DNA of 10,260 nucleotides from Candidatus Terrybacteria bacterium RIFCSPLOWO2_01_FULL_58_14 (GCA_001824745.1 MHSZ01000007.1:1-10260), one strand, 5' to 3'. Positions 1 to 6,074 are shown, counted from the first letter of the stretch. Made by a program: numbers and translations. Notes: generated by a model not told the origin, from the sequence alone.

Positions 1-1598
1 TCGTTGACACGCCCGGACATGTCGATTTCGGTTCCGAGGTAGAACGGGTGCTGCGCTCAATTGATTCGGTGCTTTTGGTGGTGGATGCACAGGAGGGCCC
101 GATGCCGCAGACGCGATTCGTTTTAAAAAAATCTTTAGAATTAGGCCTAAAGCCGATTGTGGTGATTAATAAAGTTGACAGGCCGGCAGCCGATCCGCAT
201 CGCTGCGAGGAGCAAGTATTGGAACTTTTCTTAGAGCTTGGTGCGAGCGAAGCACAAGCGAATTTTCCCATCGTCTATACGGTTGGCCTTACCGGCGTTG
301 CGAAGCGGACTCTCGACGAAGAATCTCACGATCTCACGCCCCTTTTGGACGCCATTCTTTTTTACGTGGCGCCGGCTTCGGCAGCATCTTCGGATGCGCC
401 ATTGCGGTTTCAGCCGTTTAACCTCGGTTATGATAATTTTCTCGGCCGGCTTGCAGTCGGGCGGATATGGGAAGGCACGCTGGTATCCGGCCAGGCCGTG
501 TTTATCAAGAAGCCAGGAGGAACGCAGCGAAAAGGAAAGATCAGTAGAGTATTCACTTTTCAGGGCGTGGAAAAAGTAGAAATCGAGCGCGCGCCGGCAG
601 GAGATATTGTGCTTCTCGCGGGCATTACAGACGTGGATATCGGCGAAACCGTGACGACGAGTGTCGATGCCGAGCCGTTGCCCGCGATTGCGATTGATGA
701 GCCGACGATTGTTTTGAGTTTTTTCGCAAACAGCTCTCCTTTTGCCGGCCGAGAAGGGAAGTACGTCACATCGCGGCAACTGCGCGAGCGCCTTGAGCGT
801 GAACTGCAAGTCAATGTGGGGCTGCGTGTGGAGTTTTCCTCTGCGGATTCCTTTCGGGTTTTCGGGCGCGGGGAGCTGCACATCGCAATTTTACTGGAGA
901 ATATGCGGCGAGAAGGATATGAATTGCAGATTTCCCAGCCGCAAGCAATTATTCGAGAAGAGAACGGGAAGAAAGTGGAGCCGTTCGAAGAGGTGATTGC
1001 CGATATCCCGCAATCCTATCAAGGCGTGGTGATTGAACGTCTCGGAGCGCGTGCGTTTGTTTTACAAAATATCCACGTGAGCGGAGAGACGGCGCGTCTC
1101 ATTTTTGAGGGGCCGACGCGGGGATTTTTGGGGTACCGTAATCAGTTTACGGTGGATACGAAAGGCGAAGGGATACTCTCATCGCGCGTGTTGGGTTTCC
1201 GGCCCTACGCCGGAGAGGTCCACAGGCGTGCGGCGGGCTCGATGGCTTCAATGGCTTCGGGGAAGGCGCTGGGCTATGCGCTCTGGAATCTTCAGGATCG
1301 CGGCACGCTCTATATCGGCCCCAATATTGATGTGTACGAGGGTATGGTTATTGGTAATACCGCAAAAGGAGAAGAGATGTGGGTAAATCCCACAAAAGCA
1401 AAGAAGCTCACGAATACCCGCGCTTCGGGGTCCGATGAAGCGATCGCCCTCACGCCGCCCCAGGAGCTTACAATCGAACGCGGATTGGAGTTGATGGAGG
1501 CCGAGGAATATTTGGAAATCACTCCTTCAAGCGTGCGTCTCCGAAAGAGGCGCTTGAAGAAGAAAGAGCAGGCGAAAGAGGGGGCAACGGCAAAATAG
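1..1598 (+). CDS. typA: TypA/BipA ribosome-associated translational GTPase, 5'-truncated by window edge
   Basis: This GTPase binds the ribosome and is linked in its family to stress adaptation and late ribosome assembly. The reading frame is open from base 3 with no start in view; about 531 residues are visible against roughly 605 in the family, so the P-loop (G1) and switch I (G2) lie outside the window. Visible motifs are G3 DTPGH (bases 6-20), the TypA signature EGPMPQTRFVLKK, and G4 NKVD (bases 168-179). They are followed by the EF-Tu-like domain 2, the EF-G-like domains, and the TypA-specific C-terminal region with LQDRGTLYIGPNIDVYEGM, KAKKLTN, GSDEAIALTPP and RLRKR. The tail is Lys/Glu-rich. 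The G5 element reads YTVGLTG where TypA proteins usually have YASALNG. The next gene is convergent. The family call is firm. Confidence 0.96.
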   Translation, partial: VDTPGHVDFGSEVERVLRSIDSVLLVVDAQEGPMPQTRFVLKKSLELGLKPIVVINKVDRPAADPHRCEEQVLELFLELGASEAQANFPIVYTVGLTGVAKRTLDEESHDLTPLLDAILFYVAPASAASSDAPLRFQPFNLGYDNFLGRLAVGRIWEGTLVSGQAVFIKKPGGTQRKGKISRVFTFQGVEKVEIERAPAGDIVLLAGITDVDIGETVTTSVDAEPLPAIAIDEPTIVLSFFANSSPFAGREGKYVTSRQLRERLERELQVNVGLRVEFSSADSFRVFGRGELHIAILLENMRREGYELQISQPQAIIREENGKKVEPFEEVIADIPQSYQGVVIERLGARAFVLQNIHVSGETARLIFEGPTRGFLGYRNQFTVDTKGEGILSSRVLGFRPYAGEVHRRAAGSMASMASGKALGYALWNLQDRGTLYIGPNIDVYEGMVIGNTAKGEEMWVNPTKAKKLTNTRASGSDEAIALTPPQELTIERGLELMEAEEYLEITPSSVRLRKRRLKKKEQAKEGATAK

Positions 1599-1681
1599 AA
1601 GAGAACAGGGCCTCCTAAGAGCGCTCATCTTTTCTGCCGCTGCGGTGGTCGCGGCGCGGTCCTAAAGGATCGATAAGGCCA

Positions 1682-1718
1682 GGTTACGAAAACGAAACGA
1701 GCCGGGTTATCCCAGCTC
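1682..1718 (-). terminator. Rho-independent terminator overlapping the stop codon of the 141-aa gene
   Basis: Read on the minus strand, GAGCTGGG (1718-1711) pairs with CCCGGCTC (1706-1699) as an 8-bp stem with one U-G wobble. The loop is ATAA, and the T-rich run GTTTCGTTTTCG follows. The loop contains the TAA stop codon (1709-1707) and the 5' arm encodes the last residues, Glu-Leu-Gly. On the plus strand the wobble becomes a C-A mismatch and no T-run follows, so the signal belongs to the minus-strand gene. Confidence 0.72.
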
Positions 1719-2132
1719 GCGGTTTCGGATCATATAGGCGATTCGTGAACAAAGCATCGTAAGATGTGCTTGGTACATGTTTGTGGTGAGATTTTGCTCT
1801 TTGAGGCGTTCGAAATAGAACCGCGCTTCTTCCTCCATAAGGCGGAGGAGCGATTCGTAGAGAATCTGGAAAAGGAAATCGGGTCCTCCGTAGCCGTTGG
1901 GCAGGTTCACCCTGCTAAGCTCGAGCACTGCGAGAAACACCATCCATTTTTCTTTGTCCAGATGCTCGGGAAAGATAGAGAGGCCGAACTCTTCGCTCCT
2001 CTCAACCTCTTCGTCGACAATGGCGGAGAGCTTGTCGAATAGTGCCTGTGCTTCGGGGCTGAGCTCGGGGGAGCGGTGGAATGTGCCATGAAGCCGTCTG
2101 ACGAGCGTCGTAAACGCCGTTCTTATGTTCAC
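1707..2132 (-). CDS. Hypothetical protein, 141 aa, helical and acidic
   Basis: I do not recognise this family. The protein starts with GTG (2132-2130) preceded by GGAGGA (2150-2145) at a spacing of 12 nt. It has a basic N-terminus with several Arg and His in the first 20 residues. A long, mostly helical, Glu-rich body follows, with no signal peptide or membrane segment and few Cys (one, near the end). A short PNGYGGPDF stretch near residues 78-86 probably forms a loop between helices. Reality of the gene is supported by protein-like composition, a consensus promoter with Shine-Dalgarno site, and a terminator placed exactly at its stop. Overlapping plus-strand frames (for example 1764-2042) lack such signals. 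It converges on typA and diverges from the DUF192 gene. It is probably cytoplasmic; function unknown. Confidence 0.75.
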   Translation of the reverse strand: MNIRTAFTTLVRRLHGTFHRSPELSPEAQALFDKLSAIVDEEVERSEEFGLSIFPEHLDKEKWMVFLAVLELSRVNLPNGYGGPDFLFQILYESLLRLMEEEARFYFERLKEQNLTTNMYQAHLTMLCSRIAYMIRNRELG

Positions 2133-2144
2133 GATTTTTTAAGG

Positions 2145-2196
2145 TCCTCCGTACAGATCGCGATCGGTATCGTATACTATTCCTTTCTCTTGTCAA
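2145..2196 (-). promoter_or_regulatory. Sigma70-type promoter and Shine-Dalgarno site for the 141-aa gene
   Basis: On the minus strand a perfect -35 TTGACA lies at 2196-2191. A 16-bp spacer and the -10 TACGAT (2174-2169; matches the consensus at TA and AT) follow. Transcription would start near 2162, giving a leader of about 30 nt that carries GGAGGA at 2150-2145 upstream of the GTG at 2132. This is the most canonical promoter/Shine-Dalgarno pair in the window. Confidence 0.65.
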
Positions 2197-2220
2197 TTTT
2201 TCCTTGAGTGCGCGCCACCG

Positions 2221-2226
2221 TAGAAT
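2221..2226 (+). promoter_or_regulatory. Candidate -10 box for the DUF192 gene
   Basis: TAGAAT lies in the 99-bp divergent interval, directly upstream of GTG 2232. No good -35 is visible at the right distance (the bases there are T-rich). The match to other -10 boxes in the window is the main support. If used, transcription would begin at or next to the GTG, favouring a leaderless 141-residue form over the ATG 2271 form. Confidence 0.35.
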
Positions 2227-2270
2227 AAGAGGTGCGGCGGAGCCCAGCCGGGAGAAGCGCTTATGAGACC

Positions 2271-2657
2271 ATGAGAAAAAAGATCCGACAGGCGTGTTTT
2301 AGGGAACGATGTTTTAAGATTGAGTGTGCAGATACGCTCCCGAAGCGAGCTTGCGGGCTGATGTTTCGTTCGTCGTTGGACTGGAAAGGGGGGATGCTTT
2401 TCGTGTTTCGCAGAGAACGAAGCATTCCAATATGGATGTTCGGCATGCGTATCCCGTTGGATATTCTCTGGATCGATGCGGAAAAACGAGTGGTGCACAT
2501 TGAGCGAAATGTTTCGCCGTGCAAAGACGTTTTTTGTCCCACTCTCATTTCTCCCAAGCGCGCGCAATACGTGCTTGAAGTGAATGCGGGCGTTGCCGAA
2601 GAGGCCGGGATTTCAGAAGGAGCTGTGATGGTATTACGCGAGGGGCGGGAATTTTAG
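2271..2657 (+). CDS. DUF192 family protein
   Basis: The protein is 128 residues if it starts at ATG 2271. An in-frame GTG at 2232 would add 13 residues, including RRSPAGRSAYET, with no family resemblance. DUF192 hallmarks are clear: GLMFR, GGMLFVF, the IPIWMFGMRIPLDILWID segment (matching the usual W-M-x-N-x-x-I-P-L-D), SPCKDVFCP, and YVLEVNAG followed by a Gly-containing end. The family forms a small beta-rich fold of unsettled function, found in bacteria and archaea and often exported. This copy lacks a signal peptide, so it is predicted cytoplasmic. The start is uncertain: GGGAGA (2250-2255) is 15 nt before the ATG, longer than ideal, while a -10-like TAGAAT sits just before the GTG. Its TAG stop overlaps the stop of uppP on the other strand. 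Confidence 0.9.
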   Translation: MRKKIRQACFRERCFKIECADTLPKRACGLMFRSSLDWKGGMLFVFRRERSIPIWMFGMRIPLDILWIDAEKRVVHIERNVSPCKDVFCPTLISPKRAQYVLEVNAGVAEEAGISEGAVMVLREGREF

Positions 2658-3424
2658 CGGCCAATGAGCAGCAGGAACGCAACAACGAGGAGGATTCTAT
2701 AGATCCCGAAACTGGTAAATGAGCGGCGGCGAATATATTGCAAGAGGAACTTGATGCTCGCAACGGCCGTGACAAATGAGGTGATGAAGCCGATTGCGAG
2801 CACGTTGAGTTCCGAAGAAGAAAATACGCCCGCATTTTTTATGAGGTCGATCCCCGTTGCTGCAAGCATGGTGGGAACAGCGAGGAGGAAGGAGAACTCT
2901 ACAATGACTGTCCGCGGAATGCCCATAAGCATGCCGCCGATAATCGTGGCACCCGCTCTGGAAACGCCGGGAATCATTGCAATGGACTGGAAGAGGCCTA
3001 TGCCGATGGCTTTTCCATAGCTGATATCCTCGATTGCGGCCAACCCCGTTTTTTCCTGGAAGAGGCGTTCGAACGCGATAAGGAGCACGCCGCCGATTGC
3101 GAGCGAGAAGAGGACCACCGCGGTGTTTTCCAAGAGTACGCCTTTCACGAACGGGTAGAGAGCCATGCCGATGATGCCGGTGGGGATGAAAGCCGCCACA
3201 ACCCTCTTGAGCGCTGCCCATCGGAGTAGGGTCCGCCAGTAAAGGACGACCACGGCGAGAATCGCGCCGCTTTGGATTGCGATCTCAAAAGTTTTCATGA
3301 ACTCCGACTGCGCGAGGGAAAGGAGACGAGAAGCGAGGATGAGGTGCGCAGTCGAGGAAATGGGGAGGAATTCCGTGAACCCTTCGACAATGCCCAGCAC
3401 GAGCGCGGAAAATGACGTGATCAC
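2654..3424 (-). CDS. uppP: Undecaprenyl-diphosphatase (UppP/BacA)
   Basis: This integral membrane phosphatase converts undecaprenyl pyrophosphate to undecaprenyl phosphate, recycling the lipid carrier for peptidoglycan and other envelope polymers; the family is also tied to bacitracin resistance. The 256-residue protein is close to the usual 260-280 and is hydrophobic throughout, with many membrane segments. The first family motif, EGFTEFLPISSTAH, is at residues 14-27 and carries the conserved Glu, Ser and His. The second, PGVSRAGAT, is at 152-160 and carries the conserved Arg156. FEIAIQSGAILAVV and SFLLAVPTMLAA also match the family. The second motif has Ala where PGxSRSGAT usually has Ser. 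GTG 3424 is chosen because it leaves a normal-length N-terminus before motif 1. An extended -10 lies only 7 nt upstream, so the mRNA is probably leaderless. Confidence 0.95.
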   Translation of the reverse strand: MITSFSALVLGIVEGFTEFLPISSTAHLILASRLLSLAQSEFMKTFEIAIQSGAILAVVVLYWRTLLRWAALKRVVAAFIPTGIIGMALYPFVKGVLLENTAVVLFSLAIGGVLLIAFERLFQEKTGLAAIEDISYGKAIGIGLFQSIAMIPGVSRAGATIIGGMLMGIPRTVIVEFSFLLAVPTMLAATGIDLIKNAGVFSSSELNVLAIGFITSFVTAVASIKFLLQYIRRRSFTSFGIYRILLVVAFLLLIGR

Positions 3425-3431
3425 GAAACCT

Positions 3432-3440
3432 ATTTTAGCA
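3432..3440 (-). promoter_or_regulatory. Extended -10 promoter for uppP
   Basis: On the minus strand TGC-TAAAAT reads 3440-3432, five of six matches to TATAAT plus the TGn extension. Seven bases later comes the GTG start (3424). No -35 is evident, as is common for extended -10 promoters. The expected transcription start (about 3426-3425) is next to the start codon. Confidence 0.6.
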
Positions 3441-3459
3441 TATCCCTTGCTTCGCCACG

Positions 3460-3489
3460 TTGGAAATTTTCAGAAGAGCGTGCTAGGAT
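3460..3489 (+). promoter_or_regulatory. Promoter for the DEAD-box helicase gene
   Basis: The -35 TTGGAA (3460-3465), an 18-bp spacer and the -10 TAGGAT (3484-3489) preceded by TGC (extended -10) lie in the 80-bp divergent interval shared with uppP. Transcription would start near 3496, about 9 nt before ATG 3505. The AGAGG at 3496-3500 sits only 4 nt from the ATG, so its use as a Shine-Dalgarno site is doubtful. Confidence 0.55.
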
Positions 3490-3504
3490 AAAAAAAGAGG
3501 TCGC

Positions 3505-4761
3505 ATGCCAAATAACCAGGTGACTGCTTCTCTTCCCGTTTTCTACGGCCTCGGGATTGCCCCGGGGCTTCTTGATGCGCTCAAGCGCCTCGGTTACGCC
3601 ACGCCTACCCCGATCCAGCACCGGACCATTCCTGCGGCAATTGAAGGAAAAGATGTCGTGGGCGTTGCGCAAACCGGCACCGGGAAAACACTCGCTTTCG
3701 GGATCCCGATGATCCAGCTCCTTTTGCGCGTGAAGGCGCAGGGGCTCGTGCTTCTTCCGACTCGCGAGTTAGCTCTCCAGGTGGAGGACGAGCTCCATAA
3801 GGTCGGGCGAGCGCTTGGTCTCCGTACCGCCGTGCTTATCGGCGGGGCTTCGATGCACCTGCAGGTGCAAGCGATTCGCAGGAGCCCTCATATTCTCATC
3901 GCAACCCCGGGCCGCCTTCTCGATCATCTTCAGCAAAAAACCGTTCGCCTCGATAGCGTGAAGGCGCTGGTGCTCGATGAGGCCGATCGGATGCTCGACA
4001 TGGGCTTTCTTCCCCAGATCACACGCATCCTCCAGACCGTCCCCAAGGAACGCCAGACGATGCTTTTTTCGGCAACGCTTCCTCCCGAAATCATGCGTAT
4101 CGCTTCCGCCTACATGAAGCTTCCGATTCGCATTGAGATCGCTCCGCCGGGTACGACCGTTGAGAAGATTACCCAGGAGATTTTCATCGTGCGCAAGGAC
4201 GCCAAGCGCCGCCTCTTGGAGAAAGTCCTATCCGAGCATCGGGGGTCGGTACTGGTATTTACGCGCACGAAGTACGGAGCGAGAAACATAGCCGCAGCGG
4301 TCCGCGCGATGGGCCACGCGGCCGCGGAAATTCATTCGAATCGTTCGCTTGGCCAGCGGAGAGAAGCATTGGAGGGGTTCAAATCCGGCAAGTATCGCGT
4401 GCTCGTCGCAACTGATATTGCCGCGCGCGGCATCGATGTTCGCGGCATCGAGCTTGTGGTGAACTACGATTTCCCCGGGCAATCCGAGGATTACGTCCAT
4501 CGCATCGGTCGTACGGCGCGAGCTGGAGCCGAGGGGCACGCGATCTCTTTTGTCTTGCCAGAGGAGCAATACGGGATACGGGGTATCGAACGGCTTATCC
4601 GCAAACAGCTTCGCGTCTCGAAACTTCCCGATCTTCCTCCCGATCGCCCGATGCCCCATATGCCACGCCCCGAAGTGCGCAGACCGCAACGTTCCGGCTA
4701 CCCGCAGCGCAGGCCGTCTCCTTATGGCGGAGGGCGGCATCAGCGCAGGCCTCGGTATTGA
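3505..4761 (+). CDS. DEAD-box ATP-dependent RNA helicase, RhlE-like
   Basis: A 418-residue ATP-dependent RNA helicase, probably remodelling rRNA or mRNA structure in the cytoplasm. All core motifs are present in order: Q motif with the TPTPIQ segment (33-38), Walker A AQTGTGKT (55-62), PTRELALQ (85-92), TPGR (134-137), DEAD (158-161), SAT (189-191), TDIAARGIDV (303-312) and HRIGRTARAG (332-341). The core ends near residue 375. A tail of about 40 residues rich in Pro, Arg, Gln and Gly follows, ending RRPRY, likely a flexible RNA-binding extension. The core and basic tail resemble RhlE-type enzymes, but subgroup assignment (RhlE, CsdA, CshA) from sequence alone is tentative. It diverges from uppP and ends about 130 bp before the next gene without an obvious own terminator. 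Confidence 0.95.
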   Translation: MPNNQVTASLPVFYGLGIAPGLLDALKRLGYATPTPIQHRTIPAAIEGKDVVGVAQTGTGKTLAFGIPMIQLLLRVKAQGLVLLPTRELALQVEDELHKVGRALGLRTAVLIGGASMHLQVQAIRRSPHILIATPGRLLDHLQQKTVRLDSVKALVLDEADRMLDMGFLPQITRILQTVPKERQTMLFSATLPPEIMRIASAYMKLPIRIEIAPPGTTVEKITQEIFIVRKDAKRRLLEKVLSEHRGSVLVFTRTKYGARNIAAAVRAMGHAAAEIHSNRSLGQRREALEGFKSGKYRVLVATDIAARGIDVRGIELVVNYDFPGQSEDYVHRIGRTARAGAEGHAISFVLPEEQYGIRGIERLIRKQLRVSKLPDLPPDRPMPHMPRPEVRRPQRSGYPQRRPSPYGGGRHQRRPRY

Positions 4762-4814
4762 GACGGCGGATATTCCCGTGTGGATCGAAGCGGGCGATGT
4801 CGGCCTGCCGCGGC

Positions 4815-4843
4815 TTGTTGTCGCGCGCGCTTGATGATACTAT
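4815..4843 (+). promoter_or_regulatory. Promoter for the 67-aa Cys/His protein
   Basis: TTGTTG (4815-4820), a 17-bp spacer and TACTAT (4838-4843), with TGA directly before the -10, form an extended -10 promoter. Transcription would start near 4850. A perfect 6-bp hairpin CGCCGA-AAGG-TCGGCG (4844-4859) spans the predicted start point. The leader to ATG 4893 is about 43 nt with no clear Shine-Dalgarno site. Confidence 0.5.
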
Positions 4844-4892
4844 CGCCGAAAGGTCGGCGAGGCCGTGGAATACGTTTTTGACCCTTACATTT

Positions 4893-5096
4893 ATGAAGTA
4901 TCAGATGACGTGTACGTGCGGCCAGGTGATGGCCGTCGATGCAGACAGCCGTGACGCGGCAGTCGCGCAGTTGAAGGAGCTGATGACAGAAGAAGCGACC
5001 GCCCAGCACTTCGCCGAGAAGCACGCAGGCGAGCAGGCCCCGACGCTCGAACAGGCCCATGCGGGAATCGAGCAGAACGTCGTTGAGGCCGCTTGA
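4893..5096 (+). CDS. Small Cys/His protein, possibly metal-binding, DUF1059-like
   Basis: A 67-residue protein starting at ATG 4893 (MKYQMTCTCG). It has Cys7-x-Cys9-Gly near the N-terminus and His39-x4-His44 in the middle, a layout that could form a single metal site. Between them lies a short acidic helix, and the C-terminus is helical, Glu/Gln/Ala-rich. The shape loosely recalls DUF1059-type small proteins (MKY...C.CG start and a helical His segment), but I cannot assign the family firmly. The longer in-frame opening from TTG 4758 overlaps the helicase end and adds a sequence of poor quality, so I reject it. The gene has its own promoter and one of the strongest hairpin terminators in the window 16 nt after the stop, which supports it as a real, separately transcribed gene. 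Predicted cytoplasmic. Confidence 0.75.
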   Translation: MKYQMTCTCGQVMAVDADSRDAAVAQLKELMTEEATAQHFAEKHAGEQAPTLEQAHAGIEQNVVEAA

Positions 5097-5112
5097 AATG
5101 AAGGTGACGTGA

Positions 5113-5155
5113 GCAAAGCAGTCCCGCAAGAGCGGGGCTGCTTTGCGTTTCCGTT
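5113..5155 (+). terminator. Strong Rho-independent terminator after the 67-aa gene
   Basis: GCAAAGCAGTCCCGC (5113-5127) pairs with GCGGGGCTGCTTTGC (5132-5146) over 15 bp with a single T-G wobble and an AAGA loop. It is followed by the moderately T-rich GTTTCCGTT. The opposite strand lacks an equally T-rich run, so it acts mainly in the plus direction. The end of the 3' arm also holds the -35 of the next promoter. Confidence 0.85.
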
Positions 5156-5170
5156 CCGCGCGTATAGAAT
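5143..5170 (+). promoter_or_regulatory. Promoter for the methyltransferase gene, overlapping the terminator
   Basis: TTGCGT (5143-5148), a 16-bp spacer and TAGAAT (5165-5170). The -35 starts inside the last 4 bases of the preceding terminator stem. Transcription would start near 5177, giving a leader of about 5 nt before ATG 5182. AAGGA at 5172-5176 looks like a Shine-Dalgarno site but would lie at or upstream of the predicted transcript start. Confidence 0.55.
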
Positions 5171-5181
5171 AAAGGATCCAT

Positions 5182-6015
5182 ATGGGGAAGAATCCGACTA
5201 TTCGCAACGAACGCGTGTATCTTGCAAGGATGGCGCGGCCGTTGAGAGAGAAGCTTCGCGTAGCGCGTTATATTCCGCAAGATGCGCGCACGGTGCTGGA
5301 CGTGGGGTGCGCTAATGGTGCGATTACGATTGCGCTTGCGAAACTTTTCTCCCGCAAACAGTTTATCGGGATTGATCTCAACGAGAGTTTTGTTAGCCGC
5401 GCGCAGGAGCAGGCGCGAAAGGCGGGGGTGGGGAATGTACGCTTTGAGAAGATCTATCTGCGCGACCTCCTCGCGCGATCCGAACGGTTCGGGGCCGTTC
5501 TGTTCGTTTCCGTACTCCACGAGTTCTACGCCTACGGGGAGGGAATCTCTTCGGTGCTCAAGGCGCTCGCGGATGCCCATGAGCTGCTCCGTAAGGGGGG
5601 CGAGATCGTCATACGCGATATGATCCTCCACGAGTACGCCAAGCACACCTCCTTCCAGGTTGATGCGATTATCGCGAAAGTGCGCGCTCGCAGGCGCTGG
5701 CGACGGGCTATTCGCGATTTCGAAGGCGCGTTTGGAAAACTGAATACGCTCTATCAGCTCAACCATTTCCTGCTGAAGTACATGTACGAGGAGAACTGGG
5801 ACCGCGAGTGCCGCGAGCCCTACGTACCGGTAACGTTTGAGCAGTACGAGCAGCTGTTTGATCTTCTCGGCATGGAGCTGCAGCTCGAGGACTCGTATCT
5901 CATCGATTTCCTCCGCACGAAATGGAAGCGAGATTTCGGCCTCACGGACGACGAGCTTGAGGGCTTTCGATCAACAGGATTTCTCGTGGCCAAAAAGGCG
6001 GCACCTCGCCCTTGA
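5182..6015 (+). CDS. Class I SAM-dependent methyltransferase, substrate unknown
   Basis: A 277-residue protein with a Rossmann-type methyltransferase core. Motif I VLDVGCANG (38-46) forms the SAM-binding loop, and Asp65 in GIDL at the end of strand 2 should bind the ribose. FGAVLFVSVLHEF (103-115) matches the motif IV region, and HELLRKGGEIVIRD (133-146) matches the post-motif segment. After the core comes an Arg-rich helix (RARRRWRRAIRDF, 168-180). An aromatic insert with NHFLLKYMYEENW (194-206) and YVPVTFEQY (214-222) follows, then a C-terminal strand that closes the fold (GFLVAKK). The insert and Arg-rich helix probably set substrate specificity; nothing identifies the substrate. There is no signal peptide. 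It has its own promoter and lies 59 bp before the large exported protein gene, with no clear terminator between them, so read-through is possible. Confidence 0.88.
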   Translation: MGKNPTIRNERVYLARMARPLREKLRVARYIPQDARTVLDVGCANGAITIALAKLFSRKQFIGIDLNESFVSRAQEQARKAGVGNVRFEKIYLRDLLARSERFGAVLFVSVLHEFYAYGEGISSVLKALADAHELLRKGGEIVIRDMILHEYAKHTSFQVDAIIAKVRARRRWRRAIRDFEGAFGKLNTLYQLNHFLLKYMYEENWDRECREPYVPVTFEQYEQLFDLLGMELQLEDSYLIDFLRTKWKRDFGLTDDELEGFRSTGFLVAKKAAPRP

Positions 6016-6059
6016 TACTCTTGTGGAATGATCTTGTGGTCTCCGACGATCATGAGGCG

Positions 6060-6065
6060 TATAAT
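6060..6065 (+). promoter_or_regulatory. Consensus -10 box for the large exported protein gene
   Basis: A perfect TATAAT ends 9 nt before ATG 6075, so the predicted transcript would have about 3 nt of leader and no Shine-Dalgarno site. No good -35 lies 16-18 bp upstream. A direct repeat TCTTGTGG (6019-6026 and 6032-6039) is just beyond, with the second TTGTGG 20 bp from the -10. Confidence 0.55.
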
Positions 6066-6074
6066 AGAAAAGAC

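Noticed and set aside
231..881. Open frame of 216 codons antisense to typA
   Set aside because: Opposes a clear conserved GTPase and has no recognisable features.
1599..1698. Possible typA terminator or small RNA in the interval after typA
   Set aside because: Only short imperfect stems (for example GCCGC...GCGGC) without a T-run; nothing that I can support on the plus strand.
4844..4859. Hairpin CGCCGA-AAGG-TCGGCG as terminator of the helicase gene
   Set aside because: No T-run follows directly (the nearest T5 is about 15 nt later), it is 83 nt from the helicase stop, and it overlaps the predicted transcript start of the next gene.
4758..4892. Upstream TTG start extending the small Cys/His protein by 45 residues
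   Set aside because: Overlaps the helicase stop, contains the promoter for the small gene and has unlike composition.
4891..5766. Open frame of 291 codons on the minus strand over the small Cys/His gene and the methyltransferase
   Set aside because: Runs antisense through two supported genes and a strong terminator, with Arg/Ser/Pro-rich low-quality translation.
6012..6074. Upstream TTG start extending the exported protein by 21 residues
   Set aside because: The extension would precede the signal peptide, overlaps the methyltransferase stop and spans the TATAAT box. ATG 6075 gives a standard signal peptide.
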